A stretch of DNA of 64,000 nt, taken from Acidobacteriota bacterium. Its GTDB lineage: Bacteria > Acidobacteriota > Thermoanaerobaculia > Multivoradales > Multivoraceae. The position numbers and the translations under genes were made by a program. The notes under the pieces were generated by a model. The model had not been told where the DNA came from, made no database searches, and saw only the letters and a list, made by a program, of their open reading frames with translations. Below are positions 49,772-58,289 of this stretch, one piece after another (position 1 is the stretch's first letter; every line of letters begins with the position of its first letter). The stretch covers positions 62,001 to 126,000 of the forward strand of contig JAPPFP010000006.1 of the NCBI GenBank assembly GCA_028877275.1, given 5' to 3'.

Positions 49772-51141
49772 TGGCGTCGGGCCGTCGCCGCGGCGGCGAA
49801 CGAGACTTGAATCCTCGCGCGGCCTTTCTGTGGTTCGCGGCTGGAGGTGGGCTCTTGCTGGCGCTCCTGAAGCTCCTCACGAGTCACTGGCTTCCCCCGG
49901 TTCTTCTCTCGCTGTTGCTTATCGTCGCGTACGGCTTCTTCTTTCTCTGGGACCGGGAACTGAGGGGTCCGAGGTTCGAGCACGCGGGCGACAATCTCTA
50001 CTACGTCGGTTTCCTCTACACCCTGGTCTCGCTGGCGGTATCGCTCTACCGATTCACCAGTGACGGCTACACGGAGGACATCGTTCAGGGCTTCGGAGTC
50101 GCTCTGAGTAGCACCGTCTTCGGCCTGATCGGCCGGGTGTACGTCAATCAGGCGTCCACCGACGAACCGGCCCGCGTGGAGGCGGCTGCACGCCAGAGTC
50201 TGTTGGTCGCCCACCGCGAACTTCGGGCCGAGATGGACTACGCGATCGAGGATTACAAGCGGTTCCGCGAGGACCTGGGCGAGCTGCGGGAGGCCGTCGA
50301 GCGAGCGAAGGGGGTTACGGGAGAGGAGACGAAGGCGTTGGCGAACGAGGCCGCCAGGCTCGAGGATGTGCGTGGCCTGGCTTCCAGGCTGGACAAGGCT
50401 GCCGAAGGCGCCATCGGAAGGATGGCCGAACGACAGGACGAAATGACGGTCCACATGAAGGACGAGGCAATGGCGACTCTCCGCAACATCGCCACTCAAC
50501 AGGAGGCCCTGAGCGACGGCATGCTCAAGGCGCAGAGTGATGCCCTGGACCGGGTCGCGGCTCGTCTGGATGATGCGTCGTCCTCACTGGATGGATCGGC
50601 AGCTTCGATGGCGCGGACGATCAGAAACTCGGAGCAGGAAATCGAAGCCGAAGCGAGTGCACTGCGGAGCGCGATGGACCGGTCGCTGGAGAGCTTTCGC
50701 ACCACGGACTTCGAGCGCGAGGTCGCCGCGCGCGTCCTGGAGCCGGCGGAGGCTCGACTGCGTCAGTTGATGGACAGGTTTCAGCCCCTTGTCGAGAGCC
50801 TGGGGAGCACGCAGGCGGGGCAGGAGCGGGCCGTCGGGGAGAGCGGGCGGATTCTCCAGCAGCTGTCACGGGCACTAGCTCAGAGTGAGGACCTGGCGGG
50901 GCGCTATCAGGCCGCTTCCGACTCGTTGGCTAGGGCAGCGAGCACTCTGGACTCGCTTCCTGAGCAGCTTGAACGGCAGTCCCTACGGTCCGAAGCTGTA
51001 GCTCGCGAAACGGCGGCCGCCGGCGAACGTCTCCGGCAGATCAGCGGCGCCCTCGAGAGCGCAAGCTCTTCCTTGGCGGCCGTTGCCGAGTCGTCGTCGA
51101 GGCGCAGGCGCGGCATCTTTGCGTCCTTTCGCCGCGCCTGA
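49771..51141 (+). CDS. MotA/TolQ/ExbB-like membrane protein with long coiled-coil tail, third gene of the cluster
   Basis: TM pairs at the N-terminus; NLYYVGFLYTLVSLAVSLYRF...IVQGFGVALSSTVFGLIGRVYVNQ resembles MotA/ExbB pore helices; then >250 residues of coiled coil. Start overlaps the previous stop (TGATG). Confidence 0.78.
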   Translation: MASGRRRGGERDLNPRAAFLWFAAGGGLLLALLKLLTSHWLPPVLLSLLLIVAYGFFFLWDRELRGPRFEHAGDNLYYVGFLYTLVSLAVSLYRFTSDGYTEDIVQGFGVALSSTVFGLIGRVYVNQASTDEPARVEAAARQSLLVAHRELRAEMDYAIEDYKRFREDLGELREAVERAKGVTGEETKALANEAARLEDVRGLASRLDKAAEGAIGRMAERQDEMTVHMKDEAMATLRNIATQQEALSDGMLKAQSDALDRVAARLDDASSSLDGSAASMARTIRNSEQEIEAEASALRSAMDRSLESFRTTDFEREVAARVLEPAEARLRQLMDRFQPLVESLGSTQAGQERAVGESGRILQQLSRALAQSEDLAGRYQAASDSLARAASTLDSLPEQLERQSLRSEAVARETAAAGERLRQISGALESASSSLAAVAESSSRRRRGIFASFRRA

Positions 51142-51146
51142 ACAGG

Positions 51147-52382
51147 ATGGCGTTCGAAGAAAGGCCACCCGAAGCGGGCCGCGCCTTTCCGCGTGGCCTT
51201 GTCCTCGGCTTTACGATGGCCGAGATCGCCATTCTCATCATCTTCGTGCTACTCCTCGTGCTGGCGGCGATGCTGGCGCGCGAGTCGGATAAACGCGAGC
51301 AGGTCGAGTCTGAACTGGAGCGGTACGAGGAAGTGCGTGAGATCTTCGAGGAAGAGGAGCTACCGCAGGATCCCACGGTTCTGCGGTCGTACTTGGTGGA
51401 GCGCGTCGAACGGCATCACGCTGCCGACAACTGGCGGGTGCTAGTCCGCGAACTGGAGCGAACGATTCCGGGGCCTTCCGCGCAGGAACTCCTCGACCGG
51501 ATCCAGCGGTCGGAGGTTGGCACGATGTCGCCGGCGGAGGTGGAGGAGTTGCTAGCGGCGCAGCGCGCCGTGGAGCAGGCGGACGCGCACTCGGAACTCG
51601 AAGAGGCGCTTCAGGAGGCCGAGGTCTCGCCTTCAGCGGGAGAGATCCGGGACATGGCGGCCGCGATGCGTGCCGCGGACGAGCAGGGAATGACGCCCGC
51701 GGAAGTTCGGGACGCCATCGAGAACCGCGTTTGGAACGAAGTGGTTGACGACGCGGGTCGGTTGGTCGAACCGGAAGAACTGCGGGATCTGCTGGATGCG
51801 GTCAGAGCCGCCGCCGAGCAGGGGCTCTCGCCCGAGCAGGTAAGAAACTCCGTCGACGCGCAGAGCCGACTTGAACAGGCGCTCGATGAACGCGACCGAG
51901 AACGGGAGAAGGCCGAGAGTCTCCAGATGCAACTTCGTTCTCTGGGTGGCGGCACGGATCACCCAAGCTGTTGGTACCAGGATGACGGCATCACGACGGC
52001 CTACCTCTTCGATGTCGCTCTGACCGCCCGGGGCAGCTTGGTAGTGGACTTCGCCGCCACCTCGCCCGAGTATGTGCTCGACGCATCCGGGCGCCGGCTG
52101 GGTACGACCGAGGATGCGCGTGCCTCCCTACCGGTAGGCAGCGTTCGGCTTCAGGAGCCCTTGAGCCCCGGGGAGTTTCTTCGACAGACGAAACCGGTCC
52201 ACGACTGGAGTATCGACAACGAGCCCGAGTGTCGCTTCTTTGTGCGTGTCTTCGACCGCACAGGGGCAAGCCAGAAGCAGCTCTACAAGGACCAGCTACA
52301 GGTGGTCGAACAGCCGTTCTACAAGTTGCTCATGGATAGTTCGGGGCTACCACCCGCTCTGGCCCGGACGGTGGGGCAGTAG
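51147..52382 (+). CDS. Single-TM coiled-coil protein (MotB/ExbD-like topology), fourth gene of the cluster
   Basis: LVLGFTMAEIAILIIFVLLLVLAAMLARES single TM, long coiled coil, globular C-terminus (HPSCWYQDDGITTAYLFDVALTARGSLVVDF). Confidence 0.78.
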   Translation: MAFEERPPEAGRAFPRGLVLGFTMAEIAILIIFVLLLVLAAMLARESDKREQVESELERYEEVREIFEEEELPQDPTVLRSYLVERVERHHAADNWRVLVRELERTIPGPSAQELLDRIQRSEVGTMSPAEVEELLAAQRAVEQADAHSELEEALQEAEVSPSAGEIRDMAAAMRAADEQGMTPAEVRDAIENRVWNEVVDDAGRLVEPEELRDLLDAVRAAAEQGLSPEQVRNSVDAQSRLEQALDERDREREKAESLQMQLRSLGGGTDHPSCWYQDDGITTAYLFDVALTARGSLVVDFAATSPEYVLDASGRRLGTTEDARASLPVGSVRLQEPLSPGEFLRQTKPVHDWSIDNEPECRFFVRVFDRTGASQKQLYKDQLQVVEQPFYKLLMDSSGLPPALARTVGQ

Positions 52383-52413
52383 TGGCGGCGGGTGCGTTGC
52401 ACCTCGTTGCCAG

Positions 52414-52767
52414 TTAGGCTCGGACCCGGATCCTCGACTCCTCAACGATCCAAAGCTCGCCTCCGGTCAGCGAGTTGGACAAGGCGGCCACAAGTCGCAT
52501 CCCGGTCTCGAGAACGCGCGTGCGGGACTGATCGCCCAACCTCAGGACGATGATTCCTGAGGAGGCCTCCGGAGGATGGGTTCGGATGTCGGCGAAGTCG
52601 GTGTCGAAGGTGACGAGAACGCGACCTTCCTCGCTGCAGAGCGACGCGACTTCAGAATCTCGGGCGCCGCCAAGTCCCTGATCGAGGACTGTGGCCACAT
52701 CGTGTCCGGACCGACGGAGAAGGCCCGCGAGTTCTACGGGGAGGTTCTCGTCCAGCTTGAAGCGCAT
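52414..52767 (-). CDS. DUF5615 family PIN-like protein (putative toxin)
   Basis: MRFKLDENLPVELAGLLRRSGHDVATVLDQGLGGARDSEVASLCSEEGRVLVTFDTDFADIR. Confidence 0.92.
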   Translation of the reverse strand: MRFKLDENLPVELAGLLRRSGHDVATVLDQGLGGARDSEVASLCSEEGRVLVTFDTDFADIRTHPPEASSGIIVLRLGDQSRTRVLETGMRLVAALSNSLTGGELWIVEESRIRVRA

Positions 52768-52775
52768 TCGGGAGG

Positions 52776-53003
52776 CTAGCCGGAGAGAGCCACCACCCTC
52801 TCCTTCGCGAGTTCTGCGGCGTAGCACATGGCCGCTCGCACCGAATCCGTCGTAATCGAGGGGTAGCTCCGGACGATTTCCTCCGGCGTAAGGCCGGCCG
52901 CTACGTTGTCGAGTATCACGGTGACGAGTACTCGGGTACCGGCGATACAGGCCTGCCCGTGACAGATTTCCGGGTCCACGGTGATGTGGTCACGCCAGTT
53001 CAT
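52776..53003 (-). CDS. DUF433 family protein (putative antitoxin)
   Basis: ITVDPEICHGQACIAGTRVLVTVILDNVAAGLTPEEIVRSYPSIT. Confidence 0.93.
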   Translation of the reverse strand: MNWRDHITVDPEICHGQACIAGTRVLVTVILDNVAAGLTPEEIVRSYPSITTDSVRAAMCYAAELAKERVVALSG

Positions 53004-53097
53004 GCACGCATGCTAGCGCGTTGGCAGGAGGGCCTCTTCGGTCGCGGCCCTGCGACTCCAGCGTCGACTGGGCCGTGTCGAAGCCGGCCCGCCGGCG

Positions 53098-53778
53098 TCA
53101 GTCCGGTTTGCAGACGCCGCAGGGTTCGTACCGCTCCACTGCTTCGTTTCGCTTCATCGGGATCTTGCTCTTGCTCAGGAAGCGACAGCCTTCCCGGTGG
53201 TACTTGCGACCGGTGCGGGTCACGTAGACCGTACCGGTTTCCGTAGGGGAACGCCGCGCTTCGGGTGAGGCGGACGAACGTGGGTTCGATCCGCCGACCA
53301 CTTCGCCCCACAGGCCTCTCCGATTGTCGCGGGCCTCTCGTTCGTACTGCCGGAACGCGTCCATGTGCCGGAAGGGGAAACGCGTGTAGGCGTGCCCGTA
53401 GCCGCGGCGGATGATCTCGGCATTCACGAACGTCCCGTCGGAAAGGTAGACGTAGGCCAGGGTGCGGCCGTAGCGATCCTGCCGTTCCTGGTCGTACTCG
53501 AGTCTGACCCGCTTGCCCTCGAGCAGCCCCTTCGCGAAGGCGCTCGCTTCCTTGCCGAAGAACTCGACCGGCCGGTTCGGGTGGACGGTTTCCGGCGTGT
53601 CGACGCCGATCAGGCGGACTCGCCCCACGCCTTCGACGATGATCGTGTCGCCATCGACGACTCGCTCCACGAGTTGGCCTGGCGCCGCGGCCGCCGCCAG
53701 GATGCCGAACAGGAAGGCAATTCCGCAACGAACGGTGACGGGATGGGGGAGCAGGGGGCGCACTTCGGGAGGGCGCAC
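53098..53778 (-). CDS. Secreted thermonuclease (SNase-like) with C-terminal Cys/His-rich domain
   Basis: RVVDGDTIIVEGVGRVRLIGVDTPET...LEYDQERQDRYGRTLAYVYLSDGTFVNAEIIRRGYG; C-terminal VYVTRTGRKYHREGCRFLSKSKIPM...YEPCGVCKPD. Confidence 0.93.
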   Translation of the reverse strand: MRPPEVRPLLPHPVTVRCGIAFLFGILAAAAAPGQLVERVVDGDTIIVEGVGRVRLIGVDTPETVHPNRPVEFFGKEASAFAKGLLEGKRVRLEYDQERQDRYGRTLAYVYLSDGTFVNAEIIRRGYGHAYTRFPFRHMDAFRQYEREARDNRRGLWGEVVGGSNPRSSASPEARRSPTETGTVYVTRTGRKYHREGCRFLSKSKIPMKRNEAVERYEPCGVCKPD

Positions 53779-53988
53779 CGGCGACGCTCGTGCGGAGCGG
53801 CGCCGCCGGCGAACCCGAAGTCAAGGACGTTTGACGCTTGAACCGTTGCATTCTGCAAGCCGGCAAGGTGCTTTGTCCAGGCGGCGGGCTCGCCGCTGCC
53901 AGCCGGCGTCGCGGCTTTCCGCCCATGTCAGAAGGGGGACGGTGCCCCGTGGCCGGTCAGGGGCGGCGTTGCCCGATGCCGGTAGGCG

Positions 53989-54837
53989 CTACTGCGGGTA
54001 CTCGGCGAAGCACGGGATGCTCTCGTCGAGAGCGCTCCACGGCGCCCTGGAGCCGACGAAGATGTTCACGGCCGGCTCGACGCCCGGGTCGGCGTCCAGC
54101 GAGCCGGCCGGAATCTGCATCCCGCCGGGATCCCGCAGCCGGGGTACGAGGCTGCCGCAGTGGCGGCAGAACGCGGTGCCCTTGATGTCCGCTTCCGGCA
54201 TCTTGTAGTCGACGACCGATTCGCTCCCGGTCAGCCAGCGGAAGGCGTCCTCGGCGACGAAGACGAACGTGCCGTAGGCGGCGCTCGTCTGGCGTCGGCA
54301 CCGAGAGCAGTGGCAGTTCACCATGCGATCCGGTGGTCCGTCGAACTCGTAGGTCACGACGCCGCAGAGACAGCTGCCGGACGTGGCGCCGCGTGTAGCA
54401 GGCTCCCGAACCGGCTTCTCGATGCCGGGCGGAGCCCCCCAGTCGGGCGGGTACTCGTCGTGCCGGGGCAGATCGTCGACGATCGTGTGCCAGGGCGCCT
54501 TCGAGCCGGCGAAGATGTGGAGCGTCGGCCCGATGCCCGGGTCCTCGGCGACGCTGCCCATCGTGACGAGGGCGACCGTTCCGCCTTCCGGGTTGGCCGG
54601 CGCGGCGGAGCCGCAGCGCGGGCAGAAGTGGCGGAACCCGTGCTGTGACGACTGGTAGTGGACGATCTGATCAGCGCCGCGGGTCCAGCGGAAGAACTTC
54701 GGGTCGACCGCGCCGAAGCTGGCGTAGGCAGAACCGTGGAACTTCCTGCACACGGAGCAGTGGCAGTGGGCGATCTCCATCAGGTCGCCATCGACCTCGA
54801 ATGCGATGTCTCCGCAGAGACAGGCGCCGGTGAGCAT
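53989..54837 (-). CDS. Double-domain GFA (glutathione-dependent formaldehyde-activating-like, Cys4 zinc) protein
   Basis: GACLCGDIAFEVDG...HCHCSVCRKFHGSAY...FCPRCGS and SGSCLCGVVTYEFDG...NCHCSRCRRQTSAAYG...FCRHCGS: two GFA domains. Confidence 0.92.
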   Translation of the reverse strand: MLTGACLCGDIAFEVDGDLMEIAHCHCSVCRKFHGSAYASFGAVDPKFFRWTRGADQIVHYQSSQHGFRHFCPRCGSAAPANPEGGTVALVTMGSVAEDPGIGPTLHIFAGSKAPWHTIVDDLPRHDEYPPDWGAPPGIEKPVREPATRGATSGSCLCGVVTYEFDGPPDRMVNCHCSRCRRQTSAAYGTFVFVAEDAFRWLTGSESVVDYKMPEADIKGTAFCRHCGSLVPRLRDPGGMQIPAGSLDADPGVEPAVNIFVGSRAPWSALDESIPCFAEYPQ

Positions 54838-54963
54838 GACTCAGCGATCCGTGCCGTCGGTTTGCAATGGCGCACCTTCCCGGGCAGACACGAGGGCTGC
54901 CCGCAAGGGGCATATGGAAGCTGCGCCGTCAGGAAAGTTAGCACGCTACGGTAGGTTCCCTGC

Positions 54964-56535
54964 ATGCGGCGGGGAGTTGTAGAGGCGTGCCTGTGCAGTA
55001 TCTGCCTCCTGCCGCTGCCCCTGGCGGTTGCCGATGACGGCGACGACACCCACGTCGTGGTCGCGTTCGCGGCCGAGCCGACCCAGATCGACCCCACCCG
55101 GACCTCAGCCGGCGTCGACCAGTACTTCATGGCGTTGTTCTACGAGCAGCTACTGACGGCGGGGCCGGACCTCAGGCAGCGGAACTGGCTGGCCGAGTCC
55201 TGGCGGCTCTTCGAGCGCGACGGGGTGTGGCTGATCGGCGTCGAGTTGCGGCGGGGCGTCCGCTTCCACAACGGCGACGAACTGACGGCGCACGATCTCC
55301 GGTATTGCTACCTCCGGCAGCGGGATCCGGGCCTGTCGCGCCAGGCCGGGCGCTGGCGGCACGTGGCCGACGTGCGCGTGCTCGGCGACTACGAACTGGA
55401 GATCGTCTTCAAGGGGCTGCCGGACTCGGCGCTGCTGCCGCTCAACCTGGACCTGTGGGCGATTCCGCGCCGCTACTACGAGGAGGTCGGCAACGAAGGG
55501 GTGCAGGCGCACCCGATCGGCACCGGGCCCTGGAAGTTCGTGTCGCGCAGCGTGCGCGAGGAGATTGTCGTCGAACGGTTCGACGACTACTGGGACCCCG
55601 ACTCACTGCCGGGCATCCGCCGGCTGACGATCAAGATCATCCCGGAGGACACGACCCGGGTCGCCGCGTTCAAGACGGGCGCCGTCGACTGGATCGACGC
55701 GGTGCCTCCGGCCCAGGTCGCCGACTTCGAGCGCACGCCCGGCGTGAAGGTCGCGTCGCTGCCGACGAGCAACAACCTGTTCCTCGCGTTGAACGCTCTC
55801 GACCCGAGAAGCCCGCTGGGAGACGTCCGTGTGCGACGGGCCGTGGCGCACGCGGTCGACTTCGACGCGATCATCCGGTACATCCTCCATGGGCAGGGCA
55901 TCCGCACGGTTCAGGTGACGCCGGGAGCGCCTGGCCATGACCCCGCACTGAAGCCGTACGCCTTCGACCCGGACCGCTCGCGCGAGCTGCTGCGGCAGGC
56001 CGGCTATGGCCGGGGCATCAACGTGAACTGCTACAACCTGACCACGCCGCGGGAGCCGTATCTCAAGGAAGTGGGCGAGGCGATGTTCGCCTACCTGACC
56101 GCCGCGGGCATTCGCTGCCGGATCGTCCAACTCGAGTACGGCGCCTGGATCAACCTGGGCCGCAGGGACGCCCGTCCCGAGATGGACGGCATCGCGAGCT
56201 GGATGTGGGGCCACGGCGCCCTCGGCGATCCGACCGATCCGTGGGGTGGCCACCTCCATTCGTACGGCGACGGCTGGGGCTGGTACTCGTACCACGACGA
56301 CCCGGAACTGGACGAGATGGTCGAGACGTTGCGCGTGACGGTCGACCCGGGGCCGAAGGAGGCGCTGATCCGCGAGATCGCCCGGCTCAAGCACGAGCGG
56401 GTGGCCGGCGGCGTGCCGACGTACCGGCCGCTCGTGACATTGGCCTGGCGGGACACGCTTCGTTTCGAGCCCTGGCCTCAGGCCAATTGGCGGATGATGC
56501 GGGACATCGGCCTGGCGGACTCGCCGGTCCCTTGA
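54964..56535 (+). CDS. ABC transporter substrate-binding protein (peptide/opine/nickel family 5)
   Basis: VAFAAEPTQIDPTRTSAGVDQYFMALFYEQLL...GVRFHNGDELTAHDLRYCYLR; signal peptide. Confidence 0.93.
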   Translation: MRRGVVEACLCSICLLPLPLAVADDGDDTHVVVAFAAEPTQIDPTRTSAGVDQYFMALFYEQLLTAGPDLRQRNWLAESWRLFERDGVWLIGVELRRGVRFHNGDELTAHDLRYCYLRQRDPGLSRQAGRWRHVADVRVLGDYELEIVFKGLPDSALLPLNLDLWAIPRRYYEEVGNEGVQAHPIGTGPWKFVSRSVREEIVVERFDDYWDPDSLPGIRRLTIKIIPEDTTRVAAFKTGAVDWIDAVPPAQVADFERTPGVKVASLPTSNNLFLALNALDPRSPLGDVRVRRAVAHAVDFDAIIRYILHGQGIRTVQVTPGAPGHDPALKPYAFDPDRSRELLRQAGYGRGINVNCYNLTTPREPYLKEVGEAMFAYLTAAGIRCRIVQLEYGAWINLGRRDARPEMDGIASWMWGHGALGDPTDPWGGHLHSYGDGWGWYSYHDDPELDEMVETLRVTVDPGPKEALIREIARLKHERVAGGVPTYRPLVTLAWRDTLRFEPWPQANWRMMRDIGLADSPVP

Positions 56536-56548
56536 ACCCGACGAGGCC

Positions 56549-57466
56549 ATGCGCACCTACCTGATCCGCCGGCTCTGGCAGGGCGCGGTGGCGGTGCTCG
56601 GCGCGCTCGCGATCGTCTTCGTGGCGCAGCGTCTGGCCGGCGATCCGGTGGCCCTGCTGCTGCCGATGGATGCTTCGGAAGAAGACTTCGCGGCGATGCG
56701 CGAGGCCCTGGGACTCGACCGGCCGCTCCCGGTCCAGTTCCTCGTCTTCCTGCGCGATGCGTTTACCGGCGACTTCGGCGAGTCGTACCAGTGGCAGGCG
56801 CCGGCGATGCCGCTGCTGCTCGAGCGGCTGCCGGCGACCCTGGAACTGGCACTGGCGGGGCTCGCCTTCGCGTTGCTCCTGGCCGTGCCGCTGGGCGTGA
56901 TGTCCGCCGTCTACCGTGGGCGATGGGTCGACCGTCTGGCGAAGGTGCTGGCGCTTCTGGGCCAGGCGATGCCGGGGTTCTGGGTCGGCCTCCTGCTCAT
57001 CCTCTTCCTGGCCGTGAGGCTCCAGTGGCTGCCCGCGTTCGGCCGCGAGGGGCCGCTTCATCTCGTCCTGCCCGCGATCGCTCTCGGCTGGTACCCGGTG
57101 GCCGCGATGACGCGCACGCTGCGCTCGTCGATGCTCGACATCCTGGACAGCGACTACATCCGCACCGGTCGGGTGATGGGCCTGCCGGAACGCACCGTCA
57201 TCTGGCGCTACGCGCTCCGCAATGCCGCCGTGCCCCTGGCGACGATGATCGGCGTCTACTTCGCGAACATGCTGGGCGGCGCGTTCGTCATCGAGGTCGT
57301 GTTCGCCTGGCCGGGCGTCGGCCGGGCGGTGGTCGACGCCGTCTTCGCGCGCGACTTCCCGGTGGTGCAGGCAGGCGTTCTGCTGTCGGCGATCATCTTC
57401 GTCGTCGTGAACCTCCTCGTCGACCTGAGCTACGGCCTGATCGATCCGAGGATCCGCCATGGCTGA
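56549..57466 (+). CDS. ABC transporter permease (DppB/OppB family)
   Basis: YLIRRLWQGAVAVLGALAIVFVAQRLAGDPV...RTGRVMGLPERTVIWRYALRNAAVPLATMIG. Confidence 0.95.
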   Translation: MRTYLIRRLWQGAVAVLGALAIVFVAQRLAGDPVALLLPMDASEEDFAAMREALGLDRPLPVQFLVFLRDAFTGDFGESYQWQAPAMPLLLERLPATLELALAGLAFALLLAVPLGVMSAVYRGRWVDRLAKVLALLGQAMPGFWVGLLLILFLAVRLQWLPAFGREGPLHLVLPAIALGWYPVAAMTRTLRSSMLDILDSDYIRTGRVMGLPERTVIWRYALRNAAVPLATMIGVYFANMLGGAFVIEVVFAWPGVGRAVVDAVFARDFPVVQAGVLLSAIIFVVVNLLVDLSYGLIDPRIRHG

Positions 57467-58289
57467 GCGGCGTGTGCCCGTCGTCTCCTGCCTGGTTCTC
57501 GGCCTGGTGCTGCTGTGCGCCGTCGCGGGACCGTGGTTCGCGCCTCACGAAGCCTCCGAGATCGCGCTTGCCGAGTCGATGACGCCGCCGTTCTGGCGGT
57601 CCGGCGGCAGCCTCGACTATCCGCTCGGAACGGACATGCTGGGGCGCGACATCCTGAGCCGGATCATCGCGGGCGCCCGCGTTTCGGTGACGGTGGCGGT
57701 CTACGCCATCGCCCTTTCCGGCGGCATCGGCGCCGCGCTGGGCATCTCGGCGGGCTACTTCGGCGGGATCGTCGACGCTGTGATCTCGCGGCTGATCGAC
57801 ATCCAGATGTCGATTCCGGCGATTCCGCTCGCCATGCTGTTCGCCGCCGTGCTGCCTCCGGGCGAGGGCATGGTGATCACGATCATCGTCCTGACCTACT
57901 GGACCTGGTATGCGCGGATCGTCCGCGGCGAGGTGCTCAGCCTGCGTGAGCGGGACTTCATCACGGTGGCCAAGGTCGCGGGCGTCTCGAGTCCCATGAT
58001 CCTGATCCGCCACCTGACCCCGAACGTCCTGAACACGCTGCTCGTGCTGGCCACGCTCCAGTTCGGCAGCGTGATCGTGTTCGAGGCGGGGCTGAGCTTT
58101 CTGGGGCTCGGCATCCAGCCGCCCCAGGTGTCGTGGGGCGGGATGCTGGCGGACGGCCGCAACTTCATCGAGGTCGCCTGGTGGTTGATCACGATGCCGG
58201 GGATCGCGATCATGGCTTCGTGTCTGGCTTCGAACCTCCTGGGCGACTGGTTGCGGGACACGTTCGATCCGAAACGGCGGTTGACGTAG
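57459..58289 (+). CDS. ABC transporter permease (DppC/OppC family)
   Basis: YPLGTDMLGRDILSRIIAGARVSVTVAVYAI...VRGEVLSLRERDFITVAKVAGVSSPMILIRHLTPNVL. Confidence 0.95.
   Translation: MAERRVPVVSCLVLGLVLLCAVAGPWFAPHEASEIALAESMTPPFWRSGGSLDYPLGTDMLGRDILSRIIAGARVSVTVAVYAIALSGGIGAALGISAGYFGGIVDAVISRLIDIQMSIPAIPLAMLFAAVLPPGEGMVITIIVLTYWTWYARIVRGEVLSLRERDFITVAKVAGVSSPMILIRHLTPNVLNTLLVLATLQFGSVIVFEAGLSFLGLGIQPPQVSWGGMLADGRNFIEVAWWLITMPGIAIMASCLASNLLGDWLRDTFDPKRRLT

Noticed and set aside
47566-52382. Canonical Zorya system
   Set aside because: MotA/MotB-like topology is present but OmpA peptidoglycan-binding, ZorC/ZorD or ZorE components are not seen; kept only as an architectural analogy.
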